A stretch of 64,000 nt of DNA from Macrothele yani. Its lineage: Eukaryota; Arthropoda; Arachnida; Araneae; Macrothelidae. The notes beneath the pieces were generated by a model. That model was not told where the DNA came from and ran no database searches. It was given only the letters and a program-made list of their open reading frames with translations. The position numbers and the translations under genes are program-made. Positions 35,115 to 44,442 of this stretch are shown piece after piece. Positions within the stretch are counted from its first letter, which is position 1. Each line of letters opens with the position of its first letter. The DNA lies in NCBI GenBank assembly GCA_039090855.1, contig CM076995.1, positions 121,160,270 to 121,224,269 on the forward strand, given 5' to 3'.

Positions 35115-36133
35115 CAGGGTTGGAATAGACGAGCAAGGCGGCTGCTTAGGGGCGCCAATTCTAGGGGGCGCGGATTTTAATCATATATCGATTTTCTGTC
35201 ATCATCCAATTTTTAATAAACGGTCAAAGTACGCCTTTTCTCTTGACCCACTAGTTTGGGGGGGGGTTACCGCTTAGTGAAACTATACAAAAACAGCTGT
35301 TCCCTTTCTTTACGCTTCTGTGTCCAGCCGGAAAAGCTTTTTTCTCCTGTTTGTTTATTTATTATGGGGGAGGGTCAGGGTAAGCGTGAAGTGGGGAAAC
35401 ATTGCCAGTTTTCGGTGTTGTGTCGTTTTTTTCAAAACGTAAAAAAGACTTTGTTCATTCATTTAGAAGGAACGTTTCGGGGACTGAATATTTTTAGTGA
35501 TTTGTTTATTACTCCGAAACACATTTTTATCGACGATACTACAAAGGGATATATCCTCCTGTAGTTGCATTTGTATCTAAATATGTCTGGAATTAAAGGG
35601 TCTAAGTCCGACAGTGGTGCAGAAAAAAGAAAAAAAAAAAAAGAAGGTGAACAGTTAATAGTGAGACAGAAAGGTTCGTTATTGAAGCTTTTCAAGAAGA
35701 ATCTACATACAGATGAAGCAACGTATTGTACGAAAAAAAGATGGATCTTCAGGCAAAAAATGCTCCAGAACACAATGATGTGCAAATAGACTATTCAAAA
35801 GGTCCAGCTAAACATATACTTCTACACCATCATAAAGGACTAAATGAAGGCAACAATGTGCACATCTCAAAATAAGCGCCGATTTAACTAAAAAACTGGT
35901 TAAATTTATGTCTAATAGATTGGAAGTAATTATAAAATCTAAAAAATACGCGATAAGGTATTAATTATTGTAATTTATTATATATTTCTGCCATATTTCA
36001 CACTGGCCGGATACTTTTGAATGTGCTATTTTTCTGATGTTTCATTTAAATATTTAATACATAGTGTACATACTATTAAGGGCGCCGAAGTAAATCTTTG
36101 CCTAGAGCCGCCGAAGTAGAAAGGCCAGCCCTG
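35115..36133 (+). mobile_element. Non-autonomous hAT (ZMYM/DUF4371-type ends)
   Basis: A 1,019-bp element flanked by the 8-bp duplication TAAGTGGA (35107-35114 and 36134-36141), with ends CAGGG(T/C)TGG and a subterminal GGCGGCT...GGGCGCC block typical of hATs that carry TTF-finger/DUF4371 transposases. It keeps only a scrap of coding sequence: the frame at 35583 starts MSGIKGSKSDSGAEKRKKK, like the start of such transposases. It is an internally deleted copy. Confidence 0.88.
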
Positions 36134-36141
36134 TAAGTGGA

Positions 36142-36637
36142 ATTAAATTATAACATACAATGACCTTTACTAATTCCTGACATTGAGCTGTACTTAGGTA
36201 GCTACATTAATGAATGTTATTGTCATAAAACCAATGAAGGAAGATGTGTGGGTCATAAAAGTAAATATTTACTAAATTATAGCGACTATTTAGTTTTTCA
36301 AAAACGATATTTATTATTATTATTATTATATATTATTCAGATTTAGACGAACGTAAGAAACGACTCTGACACCGATGAAATCACTGGTGTAGCTACGAAA
36401 GTCCATATGCGCATGCACAAGCTAACATCTGACTTCGAGATAGAAAGAAAAGCTGAATCGCAAGAAGAATCAATAGAAAATATTATCGATAGAAATATAT
36501 ATATATCAATATTATTGATAGAAAGAAAAGCTGAATCGCAAGTGCTTTAGTGAGGCAGAATGGTAACTTTTGGTCTAGGATATCTACAGGTTACACACCA
36601 TCGGGTTATACATCCCTCTCGTCAATAGCAGGGATTA
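36142..36637. other. Non-coding spacer with short repeats
   Basis: Contains a (TTA)n tract at about 36310-36330 and two direct copies of GATAGAAAGAAAAGCTGAAT at about 36438 and 36517 on either side of an AT-rich hairpin-like stretch. No gene seen. Confidence 0.5.
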
Positions 36638-36645
36638 CCTGCTAT

Positions 36646-36976
36646 CAAGGAGGTTATATTACTGGAGACACCACTCCTATTCACGCAGCATTGGCCGCCA
36701 TAAGTCACCGTCCGTGCTGGAAATGACGTCATGAGCAGGCACGACGCAGCCGCAGTAAAGAAGCTGCTTTGAAACCAATGGAATAAAAGCTTCTAAGCGT
36801 ATAAACATATAAAATGAGTAATTCAATAAATAATCTTTATCAATGATACACAAGCTTATTGTTTCATCAACGGTATAATTTAGTTCGGTTTTTGCCTGCT
36901 TGTGACGTCACACCGCAGATTAGCTGTGACCTATGGCGGCAGAGCCAGTGGTGTCTCCAATAATATAACCTCCTTG
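36646..36976. mobile_element. hAT-type MITE, 331 bp
   Basis: Inverted ends CAAGGAGGTTATATTA at the left and the complement at the right extend about 30 bp with few mismatches. The 8-bp duplication CCTGCTAT lies at 36638-36645 and 36977-36984. No coding sequence. Size, ends and target duplication fit a miniature hAT. Confidence 0.92.
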
Positions 36977-36984
36977 CCTGCTAT

Positions 36985-37546
36985 CCCCCTTTAGGAGTCG
37001 AGAGAAAGCCAAATCTTGCTATGACGCATACAGTCGAGCAAGATGCATATCATCAAAATGTATTTTTGTAAAAGCTTTTTATCACATTTAACATCAGGTT
37101 CTCGTAATTCACGCACATTGCAATGAGATACTGTTACGTTTATGTAAAACGTGATGAAATAATGTTCATCGATAGTTTAGTAAAATATATTGTTGAGTAA
37201 CAATGAAATTAGTTATTGTTGCGTCACTTCATGGGACAGCATACTGCACGATCAGATTTCAACCATGGTTTAGACAATGATGAAACATTACCCACTTTCG
37301 TCACATCGATTTTTTATTTACTTTACTACTGTCGGGAAAGATGCAAGCATCAAAAATAAGTCATTCAACCTGACGATCGGCGAGTGTTCAGTAAGCGCAA
37401 TAAATAATGCACTACAATTACATTGCCATTGTCATCCATTGGCTTATTAAGGGATAAATTTTGTGTTTCACTTTTGAGAATGTCATACAAAAGTCGATTT
37501 GCAACCAGACAGAAATAGTAAGATTACCATCATCAATTTTCATTTC
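36985..37546. other. AT-rich spacer
   Basis: No gene or element recognised between the MITE and the Tc1 element that hosts the Polinton. Confidence 0.5.
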
Positions 37547-37548
37547 TA

Positions 37549-38196
37549 CACTGAAGAGCAATTGAATTACAGACAGCTGGCGTTATGCAAATATGGCGCT
37601 GTGGGCGGCCATGTAAACGGAAACAACATGACGTATGCAGCGATCCGACAATATAAGGAGTGATGCGACGGGAATCAGTAAGAGTCGGATGCAGTATGGG
37701 TAAGACGAAGGATCTAAGCGCATTTGATCGTGGGAAAACTGTCGGGGCCCGACGAATGGGTCACTCCATCTCGGAAGTCGTGCAGGCACTGAGATTTTCA
37801 CGAGCCACTGTGTCACGGGTGCACCGTGAGTACATCGAATCCGGTAAAACCATCCCTGCGAGGGCCAACTACCGTGGACAACAGCGAGTGGATGAGCGGG
37901 GTCATCGTCGGTTAGCTCGCATTGTAACAGCGGATAGACGAGACAGAGTGCAAGAAATCATTCGGCAATTTAACGCTGGTGCACAAAAACGTGTAAGCAG
38001 ATACACCATCCAAAACCATCTCCTCGCTATGGGGTACAGAAGTCATCGTCCCACGAGGGTACCGCTGCTGACCGCACATCACAGGGTGTAAAGATTAACA
38101 TGGGCGCGGGATCATCGCCACTGGATCCTAGACATGTGGAAAAATGTTGCCTGGACTGATGAGTCGAGATTCACGTTGGTACATGCGGATGGCAGG
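37549..38196 (+). mobile_element. Tc1-like element family A copy 1, left part (Polinton host)
   Basis: Begins at the TA (37547-37548) with CACTGAAGAGCAATTGAATT and runs to the Polinton insertion. With its right part (47977-48548) the element is 1,220 bp, exactly the length of the uninterrupted copy at 62432-63651. It predates the Polinton. Confidence 0.93.
37696..38196 (+). pseudogene. Tc1-like transposase (family A), N-terminal half
   Basis: From the ATG at 37696 (MGKTKDLSAFDRGK) it encodes the paired-type helix-turn-helix DNA-binding region (GHSISEVVQALRFSRATVSR) and a second HTH, open to a TAA at 38089-38091, where copies 2 and 3 keep an open codon. Downstream in the same element the first catalytic block TDESRF (about 38157) is still readable before the Polinton cuts the gene within HADGR. 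The transposase was therefore carrying a stop as well as being split. Confidence 0.88.
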
Positions 38197-38287
38197 AGTA
38201 GTAAGAAATGCTACGTTTCAGGCCCCTTCACTTAACATTATGCACATCACGGGGGTCGCAGCAGGGATGGGGGGGGGGAGGACGGAA

Positions 38288-38960
38288 CTCCTCTCGAGTG
38301 AGCCTACCGGAAATGTCTTATCTCTAGAGATAAGATCTTTGACAAACATTTTTGGGAAATCTTTTCGTGTTTTAATATCTTTTTTTTAACAAACTTAGGA
38401 AATCTTTTCGTGCTTTGAGTTCTGATTTATTAGAATTTTTATGTATTATTTTAGAACTTGAGTGAGGTGTTAGGAAATTTTTTTATAGGCGTTGCATTAT
38501 TGCTCAAGTATTATTTATTGTTTACAACAAATGTTTACTCCCTGTCCCTTACTCAAGAAAGACCATTACTAATCAAGTTCCTGTGTCCAATTTCTTATCT
38601 TTTCACTCCGATTTGTTAGAGAAGGTTATCTGATTTCAGTACCTCAAGAAGTCGATAACACAACTTTTGGAAGGAAATGCTTTGTTTCGTAAACAAACAA
38701 ACCCTTTCTCCAGAACAAAGTTCTCTGAACCGCTTAACAGGTAAGGTGACTTGTTTTTCACCCCATGCGTTTAACAACAAGGGAATATTGAGATGTCATG
38801 TCCTTCAGAGTGGATGTGATAAACTATTCCACTGAACCCTAAATGCAGGGAGGGAGGGGTGAAGCTCCTCTCGAGTGAGCCTACCGGAAATGTCTTATCT
38901 CTGGAGATAAGAACTTTGACAAATATTTTGGGAAATCTTTTCGTGTTTTTAATTCTGATT
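38288..38960. repeat. Subterminal direct repeats with a palindromic core
   Basis: A block of about 90 bp (CTCGAGTGAGCCTACCGGAA, then CTTATCTCTAGAGATAAG, then GGGAAATCTTTTCGTG) occurs at 38288-38375 and 38871-38960. Both copies recur inverted in the right repeat at about 47796-47875 and 47221-47299. The 18-bp palindrome is perfect at 38317-38334 and has one central change in the others. It could be an integrase or replication-protein binding site; that is inference. Confidence 0.8.
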
Positions 38961-39090
38961 TTATAACTTTTTGATTAAACAATTTAGGATTATTTTTTTA
39001 AATTCGTAATTTGTTCGTGTATTATTTCTTGTCTTTATTAAAATAAAACGTATATTTTTAGAACTTGTGTGAGGTGTTAAATGCTCTGAT

Positions 39091-39162
39091 GTTCCCAGCA
39101 AGATTCGAACCAATAACCCTTCGTTTAGAAAGCTTGCATTCTTCCCACTAGACCACCCGACC
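39091..39162 (-). repeat. tRNA-like segment with Pol III A and B boxes (left TIR)
   Basis: The minus strand has a perfect A-box match TGGTCTAGTGG and B-box match GGTTCGAATC at tRNA spacing within 72 nt. The acceptor, anticodon and T stems pair poorly, so it is not a standard tRNA. The same segment lies in the right repeat at 47002-47073. It points away from the integrase gene. Confidence 0.65.
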
Positions 39163-39344
39163 ATTGGAAAACGATACTTGAAAGAGGAAGAGGTTTTTTC
39201 ACGGTGTTAAAAATGTTTTAGGGGATTTGGAATTTCTTTTAAAATGGTGTGTGAGGGAGAGTGGACGTTATTTGAGTTGTGATCGAGTTTGTGTGAACAT
39301 GAGTTTTTCTGTTACGGTGGATCGTCTCTCGTTGAACTGTTGTA

Positions 39345-40399
39345 ATGGAGAAAATGATGAAACAGACGTATCTATCAACTCAGAAAGTAGGAAGTTTTGG
39401 TGGTCTCGATGCTTTATACCGTGCTGTCAAAAAAGAAGGCGTCAAGAAAAAAGACGTCCTGAAATGGTTGAAGGGGGAGAAAACGTACACCCTTCACAAG
39501 CCGGTGAGACGACATTTTCCGAGAAATAGAGTGATGGTGAATAAAATAGGACGACAGTTTCAAGCAGACCTAGCTGATATCTCCAGTTTGAGTCAATATA
39601 ACGATGGATATCGTTTCTTGTTAACATGCATTGACATATTTTCCAAATATGCATGGGCGATTCCCTTAAAGCAAAAGTCGATGTCCCATATCGTTCAAGC
39701 ATTTTCCCAGATTTTCCAAGATAGAAAACCAGTAAAACTTCAAACAGACAAAGGAACTGAATTTAAGAACAAAGAGTTTCAAAGGTTTTTAACACAGCAC
39801 GGTGTGCATTTCTTTACGACGAACAACGAGACGAAAGAAAGTGTTGTGGAGAGATTCAATCGCACGCTCAAAACTCGCATGTGGCGATACTTTACAAGTC
39901 AAAATACGTTTAAATTCATAGACGTGCTCAACGATTTAGTCCATAGTTACAATCATTCTCCCCATCGAAGTATAAAAATGAAACCTGTAGATGTAAACAA
40001 AGATAATGAAAAGCAAGTGTTTCTCAATCTGTATGGTGATCTCAAGAGGGAAAAACAGTCCTATAAATTTCAAGTGGGATATAACGTGAGAATTAGTAAA
40101 GCGAAATTGATATTTGAGAAAGGATACGAATCAAATTGGACGGAAGAAATCTTTGTTGTGAGCGGTCTTGTTCCGAGATCCCTCCTGTCTATAAAGTTAA
40201 AGTTTTATTGAATGAAGAGTTGGAAGTAACTTTTTACGCCGAAGAGCTTCAAAACGTTACTCTGTCCGAGGCCTTTTCTGTGGAACGTGTTCTAAAGAAA
40301 CGTAAAAGAAAAGGAAAAATGGAATACTTTGTTAAATTTAAAGGGTATCTTGATAAATTTAATGCTTGGATCCCAGCGGAAGACTTGACCTCTCTCTAA
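39345..40399 (+). pseudogene. int: Polinton integrase, left copy (one frameshift)
   Basis: A retroviral-type DDE integrase that would join element ends to host DNA. Visible are the catalytic blocks QADLADIS, LQTDKGTEF and VVERFNRTL in an rve core (about residues 60-200), an SH3-like region and a C-terminal chromodomain (FSVERVLKKRKRKG, EYFVKFKGY, NAWIPAEDL). A one-base deletion in a C-run at about 40170-40175 breaks the frame before the chromodomain; the right copy has the extra C and stays open. Start: first ATG, at 39345, as in the right copy. Confidence 0.92.
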
Positions 40400-40437
40400 A
40401 ACCGACCTTTTTTTTAGATGAAACATCATTCGTCAAC

Positions 40438-41172
40438 ATGAGTTTCTATCTAACGTTACCCAGCGACAGTTATCTCCGCTACTTTTCAGACAATAAAATT
40501 TCTCATTTCATCACGCGCCTTCCTTCCCCGATCGAACTCAATGGTGACTGGGAAGTGGGACTCGTCGAACTCATCTACCCTCATTCCTGGTTTAATGTGA
40601 AAGTAAATTCAAATTCCTTTGCTTACGGTCTCGGTCCAAGTCAACTGAAAGCAGCAAAAATCCCTGCTGGATATTATGATTCTGTGGGAGACGTGGTAAA
40701 AGCCATGTCCCAACATTGGTCGAAAAAAATTACTATTTTTTTTAATAAAACCACGAGACGTGTCAAAGCAGCTTTAACTCTTGGTTCTCAGCTGCAGTTA
40801 TTTCCTGGAATAGCTGAAATTCTGGGTTTTCAACCTGGAGTGTATTCAGCATCAGAAGGGAGTGATGTCACAATTCATGGAAATTTCGTAGCCGATCTGA
40901 ACACATCGCTTTCCCTATTGTATGTGTACAGTGATATTGTGGATCCTCAGCCTGTGGGAGACATGGTTGCTCCTCTCCTTCGCATCGTTAAAGTGAGCGG
41001 AGAAGACGGAGATGTGGTGAGCGCCTTTTGCGACCGCCCTCATTATTTGCCTCTAGCAAGAAAACATTTCCAAACCGTAGAAATCGTTATAAGGAATCAC
41101 TCGGGACAATTAGTACCATTTGAAGGTGGGAGAGCGATCGTGAAACTTCATTTTCGTCTCAAGGCTCTGTAG
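40438..41172 (+). CDS. Penton-like minor capsid protein (single jelly roll)
   Basis: An intact 244-residue protein related to the minor capsid (penton) proteins of Polintons and adintoviruses, which close the icosahedral vertices. Recognisable blocks are FITRLPSPIELNGDWEVGL near the N-terminus, LIYPHSWFNV, LYVYSDIVDPQPVGD in the middle and VPFEGGRAIVKLHFRL at the end. The chosen ATG at 40438 lies 39 bp after the integrase stop; an upstream Met at 40366 overlaps the integrase and is less likely. The first 80 or so codons lie within the left terminal repeat and are duplicated at 45479-45725. The next gene starts 2 bp after its stop. Confidence 0.85.
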   Translation: MSFYLTLPSDSYLRYFSDNKISHFITRLPSPIELNGDWEVGLVELIYPHSWFNVKVNSNSFAYGLGPSQLKAAKIPAGYYDSVGDVVKAMSQHWSKKITIFFNKTTRRVKAALTLGSQLQLFPGIAEILGFQPGVYSASEGSDVTIHGNFVADLNTSLSLLYVYSDIVDPQPVGDMVAPLLRIVKVSGEDGDVVSAFCDRPHYLPLARKHFQTVEIVIRNHSGQLVPFEGGRAIVKLHFRLKAL

Positions 41173-41174
41173 TC

Positions 41175-41591
41175 ATGTATGAACCATACCGCTGTTGTAC
41201 AAAATCCTTCGAGGATTATTACATCAATCAAACTGGAAAAGGTTTAGTCTACTTTCAAGGAGCACCCCTTCAAAAAGGGTATGGACTTGGAGGACTTTTT
41301 CGCTCATTATTTAGAGCGGCGATACCATTATTCAAGCAAGGTGCAAAAGCGCTTGGAAAACAAGTCTTGCGAACAGGGGTCGACCTTGCAAATGATTTAA
41401 TGCAAGGAAAGGATGCAAAATCAGCAGCCAAACAACGAGCTAAAGAAGCAGGACAAATTCTCACTGACAAAGCAGCTAATAAAGAGAAGGAAATGTTGAG
41501 ATGAAGCGTTAAAAGGAAGAGAAATACGAAGAAACGCATCATTCGTTCAAAGAAAAGCAAGACGACAGCACACGATATTTTTGATCCGTAA
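41175..41591 (+). pseudogene. Basic GLFRSLFR capsid-associated protein, in-frame TGA
   Basis: The open part (41175-41504, 109 residues) starts MYEPYRCC and has a hydrophobic GLGGLFRSLFRAAIPLF segment, followed by an amphipathic helix. Proteins of this plan in Polintons and adintoviruses are compared with small adenoviral core or membrane-active proteins. A TGA at 41502-41504 ends it, but the same frame continues for 28 codons with a very basic tail (KRKRNTKKR) to a TAA at 41589-41591. The major capsid ATG follows 3 bp later. The spacing suggests the gene originally ran to 41591 and the TGA is a later CGA-to-TGA-type change; recoding cannot be excluded. Exact function unknown. Confidence 0.72.
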
Positions 41592-41594
41592 ACC

Positions 41595-42914
41595 ATGGCT
41601 CTGATTCACAGTCATTCTTCCGTATGTTTAAAGTCGGAACTTGATTTATTTGCTTTACCACCCACCCAAACGAGCATAGAAAAAGGACAATGGATCGAAT
41701 ATCACCCCTTGGCCAACATTCTAGATGGAGGACCTCTGGAATTTAATCTTTCTGGGAGTGGAGAAGAATACATGGATCTGTCTTCCAGCCAACTCTACGT
41801 GAAAATTAAAATTGTGAAAGCTGACAATTCTGTCATAACTGACAAAGAGCCCGTGGGGCCCATTAACTGTTTTCTTCATTCTCTGTTTTCCCAAGTTGAT
41901 GTTAGTTTAAACGAAAGAGTGATTTCGTCCTCGAGCAACACGTATCCTCACAGAGCATATATTGAAACTCTATTAAATTATGGAGAAGATGCAAAGAAAT
42001 CCTATTTAGCATGTGAAGGGTTTTACAAGGATACAGCCGGACATCTGAACGAAATTAATCCCACGAATGCTGCAACAAACAAAGGATTACATCAACGTTA
42101 CGAGCTCGTGAAAGACAGCAAAACGTTTGACATGATTGGAACCTTGCACTGTGATTTATTTTTTCAAAACAGACTGCTTCTCAATTTAGTGGATGTGAAA
42201 ATTAACCTGGTTCGAAGTAAACCTGATTTCTGCCTCGTTTCATCCTCCGAGACCCCCAATTACAGAGTTCTCATCGAACACGCCTCCATTTTTGTGAGAA
42301 AAGTGAAAGTCAACCCGGGAGTTGCCATCGGTCATGCAAAAGCTTTAGAAAAATCTCCCGCCAAGTATCCTATTGATCGTGTTTTATGCAAAGTGTATTC
42401 CGTCTCTCAAGGAAGTATGTCCTTCGTGCAAGACAACGTATTCCTAGGACAAATGCCCAAAAGACTGATTATTGGATGTGTCGATAACGATGCTTTTAAT
42501 GGTACATATAAATCCAACCCCTTTGAATTTAAGCATTATGATGTTAACTTTATAGCAGTGTACGTTGACGGACAGCCAGTACCTCATAAACCTCTAGAAC
42601 CCAATTTCGAAAAGGGAAGCACAATTCGTTCTTTCCATAGTTTATTTCAAGGAACCGAGAAACTGGGTCAAGATTGTGGAATATATATCGATCGAGAGGA
42701 ATTTTCCAAGGGATACACTCTTTATGCATTCAATCTCAGTCCCGACCTGTGTGATGGAGGGCATATGAACCTGATCCAACAAGGAAATTTAAGAGTTGAA
42801 ATCAAATTTGGAAAAGCTTTAGCAAAAACCATTTCTGTGCTAATCTATGCAGAGTTCCAGAACATTATTGAAATTTCCAAGTCCAGAAACATTCTTTGTG
42901 ATTTCTCCAATTGA
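41595..42914 (+). CDS. Major capsid protein (double-jelly-roll, hexon-like)
   Basis: An intact 439-residue protein matching the major capsid proteins of Polintons and adintoviruses (also found as F54H12.2-like genes in animal genomes). It should form the trimeric hexon-like capsomers. Conserved stretches include LDLFALPPTQTSIEKGQWIE near the N-terminus, FNLSGSGEEYMDLSSSQLYV, a central FLHSLFSQVDVSLNE and C-terminal LYAFNLSPDLCDGGHMN. The ATG has a good context (ACCATGG). It follows the basic protein frame by 3 bp and ends 4 bp before the protease ATG. No stop or frameshift is seen. Confidence 0.92.
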   Translation: MALIHSHSSVCLKSELDLFALPPTQTSIEKGQWIEYHPLANILDGGPLEFNLSGSGEEYMDLSSSQLYVKIKIVKADNSVITDKEPVGPINCFLHSLFSQVDVSLNERVISSSSNTYPHRAYIETLLNYGEDAKKSYLACEGFYKDTAGHLNEINPTNAATNKGLHQRYELVKDSKTFDMIGTLHCDLFFQNRLLLNLVDVKINLVRSKPDFCLVSSSETPNYRVLIEHASIFVRKVKVNPGVAIGHAKALEKSPAKYPIDRVLCKVYSVSQGSMSFVQDNVFLGQMPKRLIIGCVDNDAFNGTYKSNPFEFKHYDVNFIAVYVDGQPVPHKPLEPNFEKGSTIRSFHSLFQGTEKLGQDCGIYIDREEFSKGYTLYAFNLSPDLCDGGHMNLIQQGNLRVEIKFGKALAKTISVLIYAEFQNIIEISKSRNILCDFSN

Positions 42915-42918
42915 AGAA

Positions 42919-43395
42919 ATGAACAGTGTTCAAATTACAAAGTCCCTAAAGCAAGATCACGTAACAAGACGACCCTTTCTAGGAGTGTTTGCTTGTGACA
43001 GACTTCCCAAGAGAATTGTCAAGTTCCCAGCATGCCTTGTTGTGAATACGGATCGGTATGGAAATCCTGGAAAACACTGGTTGGCTATGTATATGACAAA
43101 CCCAAAAACAATGGAATTTTTTGATTCTTTCGGACATTCTCCAGAATATTTTCAAGGACCTATTGCCAGATTTGTATCCAAGTTTAATACTGTTAAATTT
43201 AATGACGTACCTCTTCAAAGTTCGTTTACAGCCGTATGTGGCCAATTTTGTATTTTCTTCCTCTATTCTAGATGTCGTGGAAAAAGCTTGTACTCTATTG
43301 TAAGAAATTTTCGATGGAAATCTGAAACAAACGACCTGCGTGTCTTTCATTTCGTTCGAAATAAATTTCGAATTGTATCAAAATTTAGAATTTAA
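42919..43395 (+). CDS. Adenain-like cysteine protease
   Basis: An intact 158-residue maturation protease of the adenovirus-protease (C5/ULP) fold, which would cleave capsid precursor proteins in assembling particles. The catalytic set is visible in order: His in GKHWLAMY, acidic residue in FFDSFG and Cys in CGQFCIFF; an N-terminal GVFACDRLP block is also typical. The ATG at 42919 sits 4 bp after the capsid stop. An upstream in-frame Met at 42847 lies inside the capsid gene and is unlikely. Length is normal for Polinton proteases. Confidence 0.9.
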   Translation: MNSVQITKSLKQDHVTRRPFLGVFACDRLPKRIVKFPACLVVNTDRYGNPGKHWLAMYMTNPKTMEFFDSFGHSPEYFQGPIARFVSKFNTVKFNDVPLQSSFTAVCGQFCIFFLYSRCRGKSLYSIVRNFRWKSETNDLRVFHFVRNKFRIVSKFRI

Positions 43396-43471
43396 AATAA
43401 AAATTGATTGAAATCTATTTTATGTGTCTTTAAATTATTTTGTATCTTTTTTAATGACTTCAGTTGACAAC

Positions 43472-44093
43472 ATGGAAGTGCCCAGACTACAACATCCTTT
43501 CACTGCTCTGATAGCGGGTCCTACTGGCTGTGGGAAGACTCAGTTTGTAAAACGTTTACTTCAGCATCAAGCGGAAGTTATATCTCCCCCTCCCGAACAT
43601 GTGGTGTGGTTCTACGGGGTTCACCAAACATTGTATGATGGAATAGAAAACGTGACATTTGTGGAAGGCCTCCTCCAATTTCCGTGACTATGTGAAAGGA
43701 AGAACGCTGTTTGTTATTGATGATCTCATGACTGAATGCGGAAGCGATAAAAAATTAACGCACTTGTTCACCAGAGGGAGTCATCATTTCAATGTGTCTG
43801 TGATATTCATTACTCAAAATATTTTTCATAAAGGCAAAGAAATGCGAGAAATTTCCTTGAATGCTTATTACTTGTTTCTGTTTAAAACACGAAGAGATGT
43901 GAATCAAATCTCTCATTTAGAGAGGCAATTGTACCCTAGCAAACTTAAATTTTTTCAAGAAGTTTATATGGATGCCACAAAATCGCCTTACAGCTATTTA
44001 TTGATTGATCTAAAACCTGATACCAAGGAAGAATTAAGATTACGCTCCCAGATACTGCCTGGAGACATTCAAGTAATATATCAACCTCGGTGA
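43472..44093 (+). pseudogene. FtsK/HerA-type DNA-packaging ATPase, one frameshift
   Basis: Related to the genome-packaging ATPases of Polintons and other double-jelly-roll viruses. The first frame starts MEVPRLQHPFTALIAG and contains Walker A GPTGCGKT (about 43517-43540). The second (to 44093) begins after the break near 43665-43675 and contains Walker B TLFVIDDLM and the sensor-like VSVIFITQN. A one-base gain or two-base loss in the GGCCTCCTCC run separates them. The start at 43472 is chosen because it precedes the conserved region; Mets at 43424 and 43454 are also in frame. Total length is close to the usual 200-odd residues. Confidence 0.88.
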
Positions 44094-44118
44094 AATTAAA
44101 TAAGTCTCAGTTTTCATC

Positions 44119-44442
44119 ATGACGCTGTCTAAGCAACAGGTCCAACTTTTGTGTATTATTCAACACTGTTCAAGAAAAGTATTAAAAGACCTAATATCAA
44201 AATGTAGAAAAAACGGAATTAAAGCCATATGCGAAGTTTGTATGAATACGTTAAAAGGAAATGTTCCGCTTACTCCTTCCCAGAAACATTCATTGCAATG
44301 ACATAAGCACACCTTACGAGCACTCTCTCGAAAAAAGACCCCTCTGTATAAAAAGAGGAAACTCCTTATTCAAAAAGGGGGATTTTTAGGTGTGTTGATT
44401 CCTGCTGCTCTCAGTGTGTTAACGACTCTGCTTACGAAATAA
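44119..44442 (+). pseudogene. Small conserved Polinton protein with GGFLG hydrophobic tail, in-frame TGA
   Basis: The frame from 44119 gives 60 residues (MTLSKQQVQLL...), then a TGA at 44299-44301. The same frame continues with a basic stretch and KGGFLGVLIPAALSVLTTLL to a TAA at 44440-44442. A Lys/Arg-rich protein ending in a short hydrophobic GGFLG segment recurs in animal Polintons (from memory) and could be membrane- or capsid-associated. As in the gene at 41175, the stop fits a CGA-to-TGA change. The next ATG follows directly at 44443. Confidence 0.62.

Larger units (their letters stand above)
38197..40684 (+). repeat. Polinton left terminal inverted repeat (2,488 bp)
   Basis: Matches the right repeat (45479-47970) at high identity along its whole length, ending at a sharp break after ATTATGATTCTG inside the penton gene. 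It contains subterminal direct repeats (38288-38375 and 38871-38960), a tRNA-like segment and a complete integrase gene. Polinton repeats are usually hundreds of bp and contain no whole gene, so this length is unusual. Confidence 0.95.

Noticed and set aside
40366..40437. Earlier start for the penton gene
   Set aside because: It overlaps the integrase coding sequence, and the conserved protein begins at the ATG at 40438.
42847..42918. Earlier start for the protease
   Set aside because: It lies within the major capsid gene; the ATG at 42919 is four bases after the capsid stop and precedes the conserved region.
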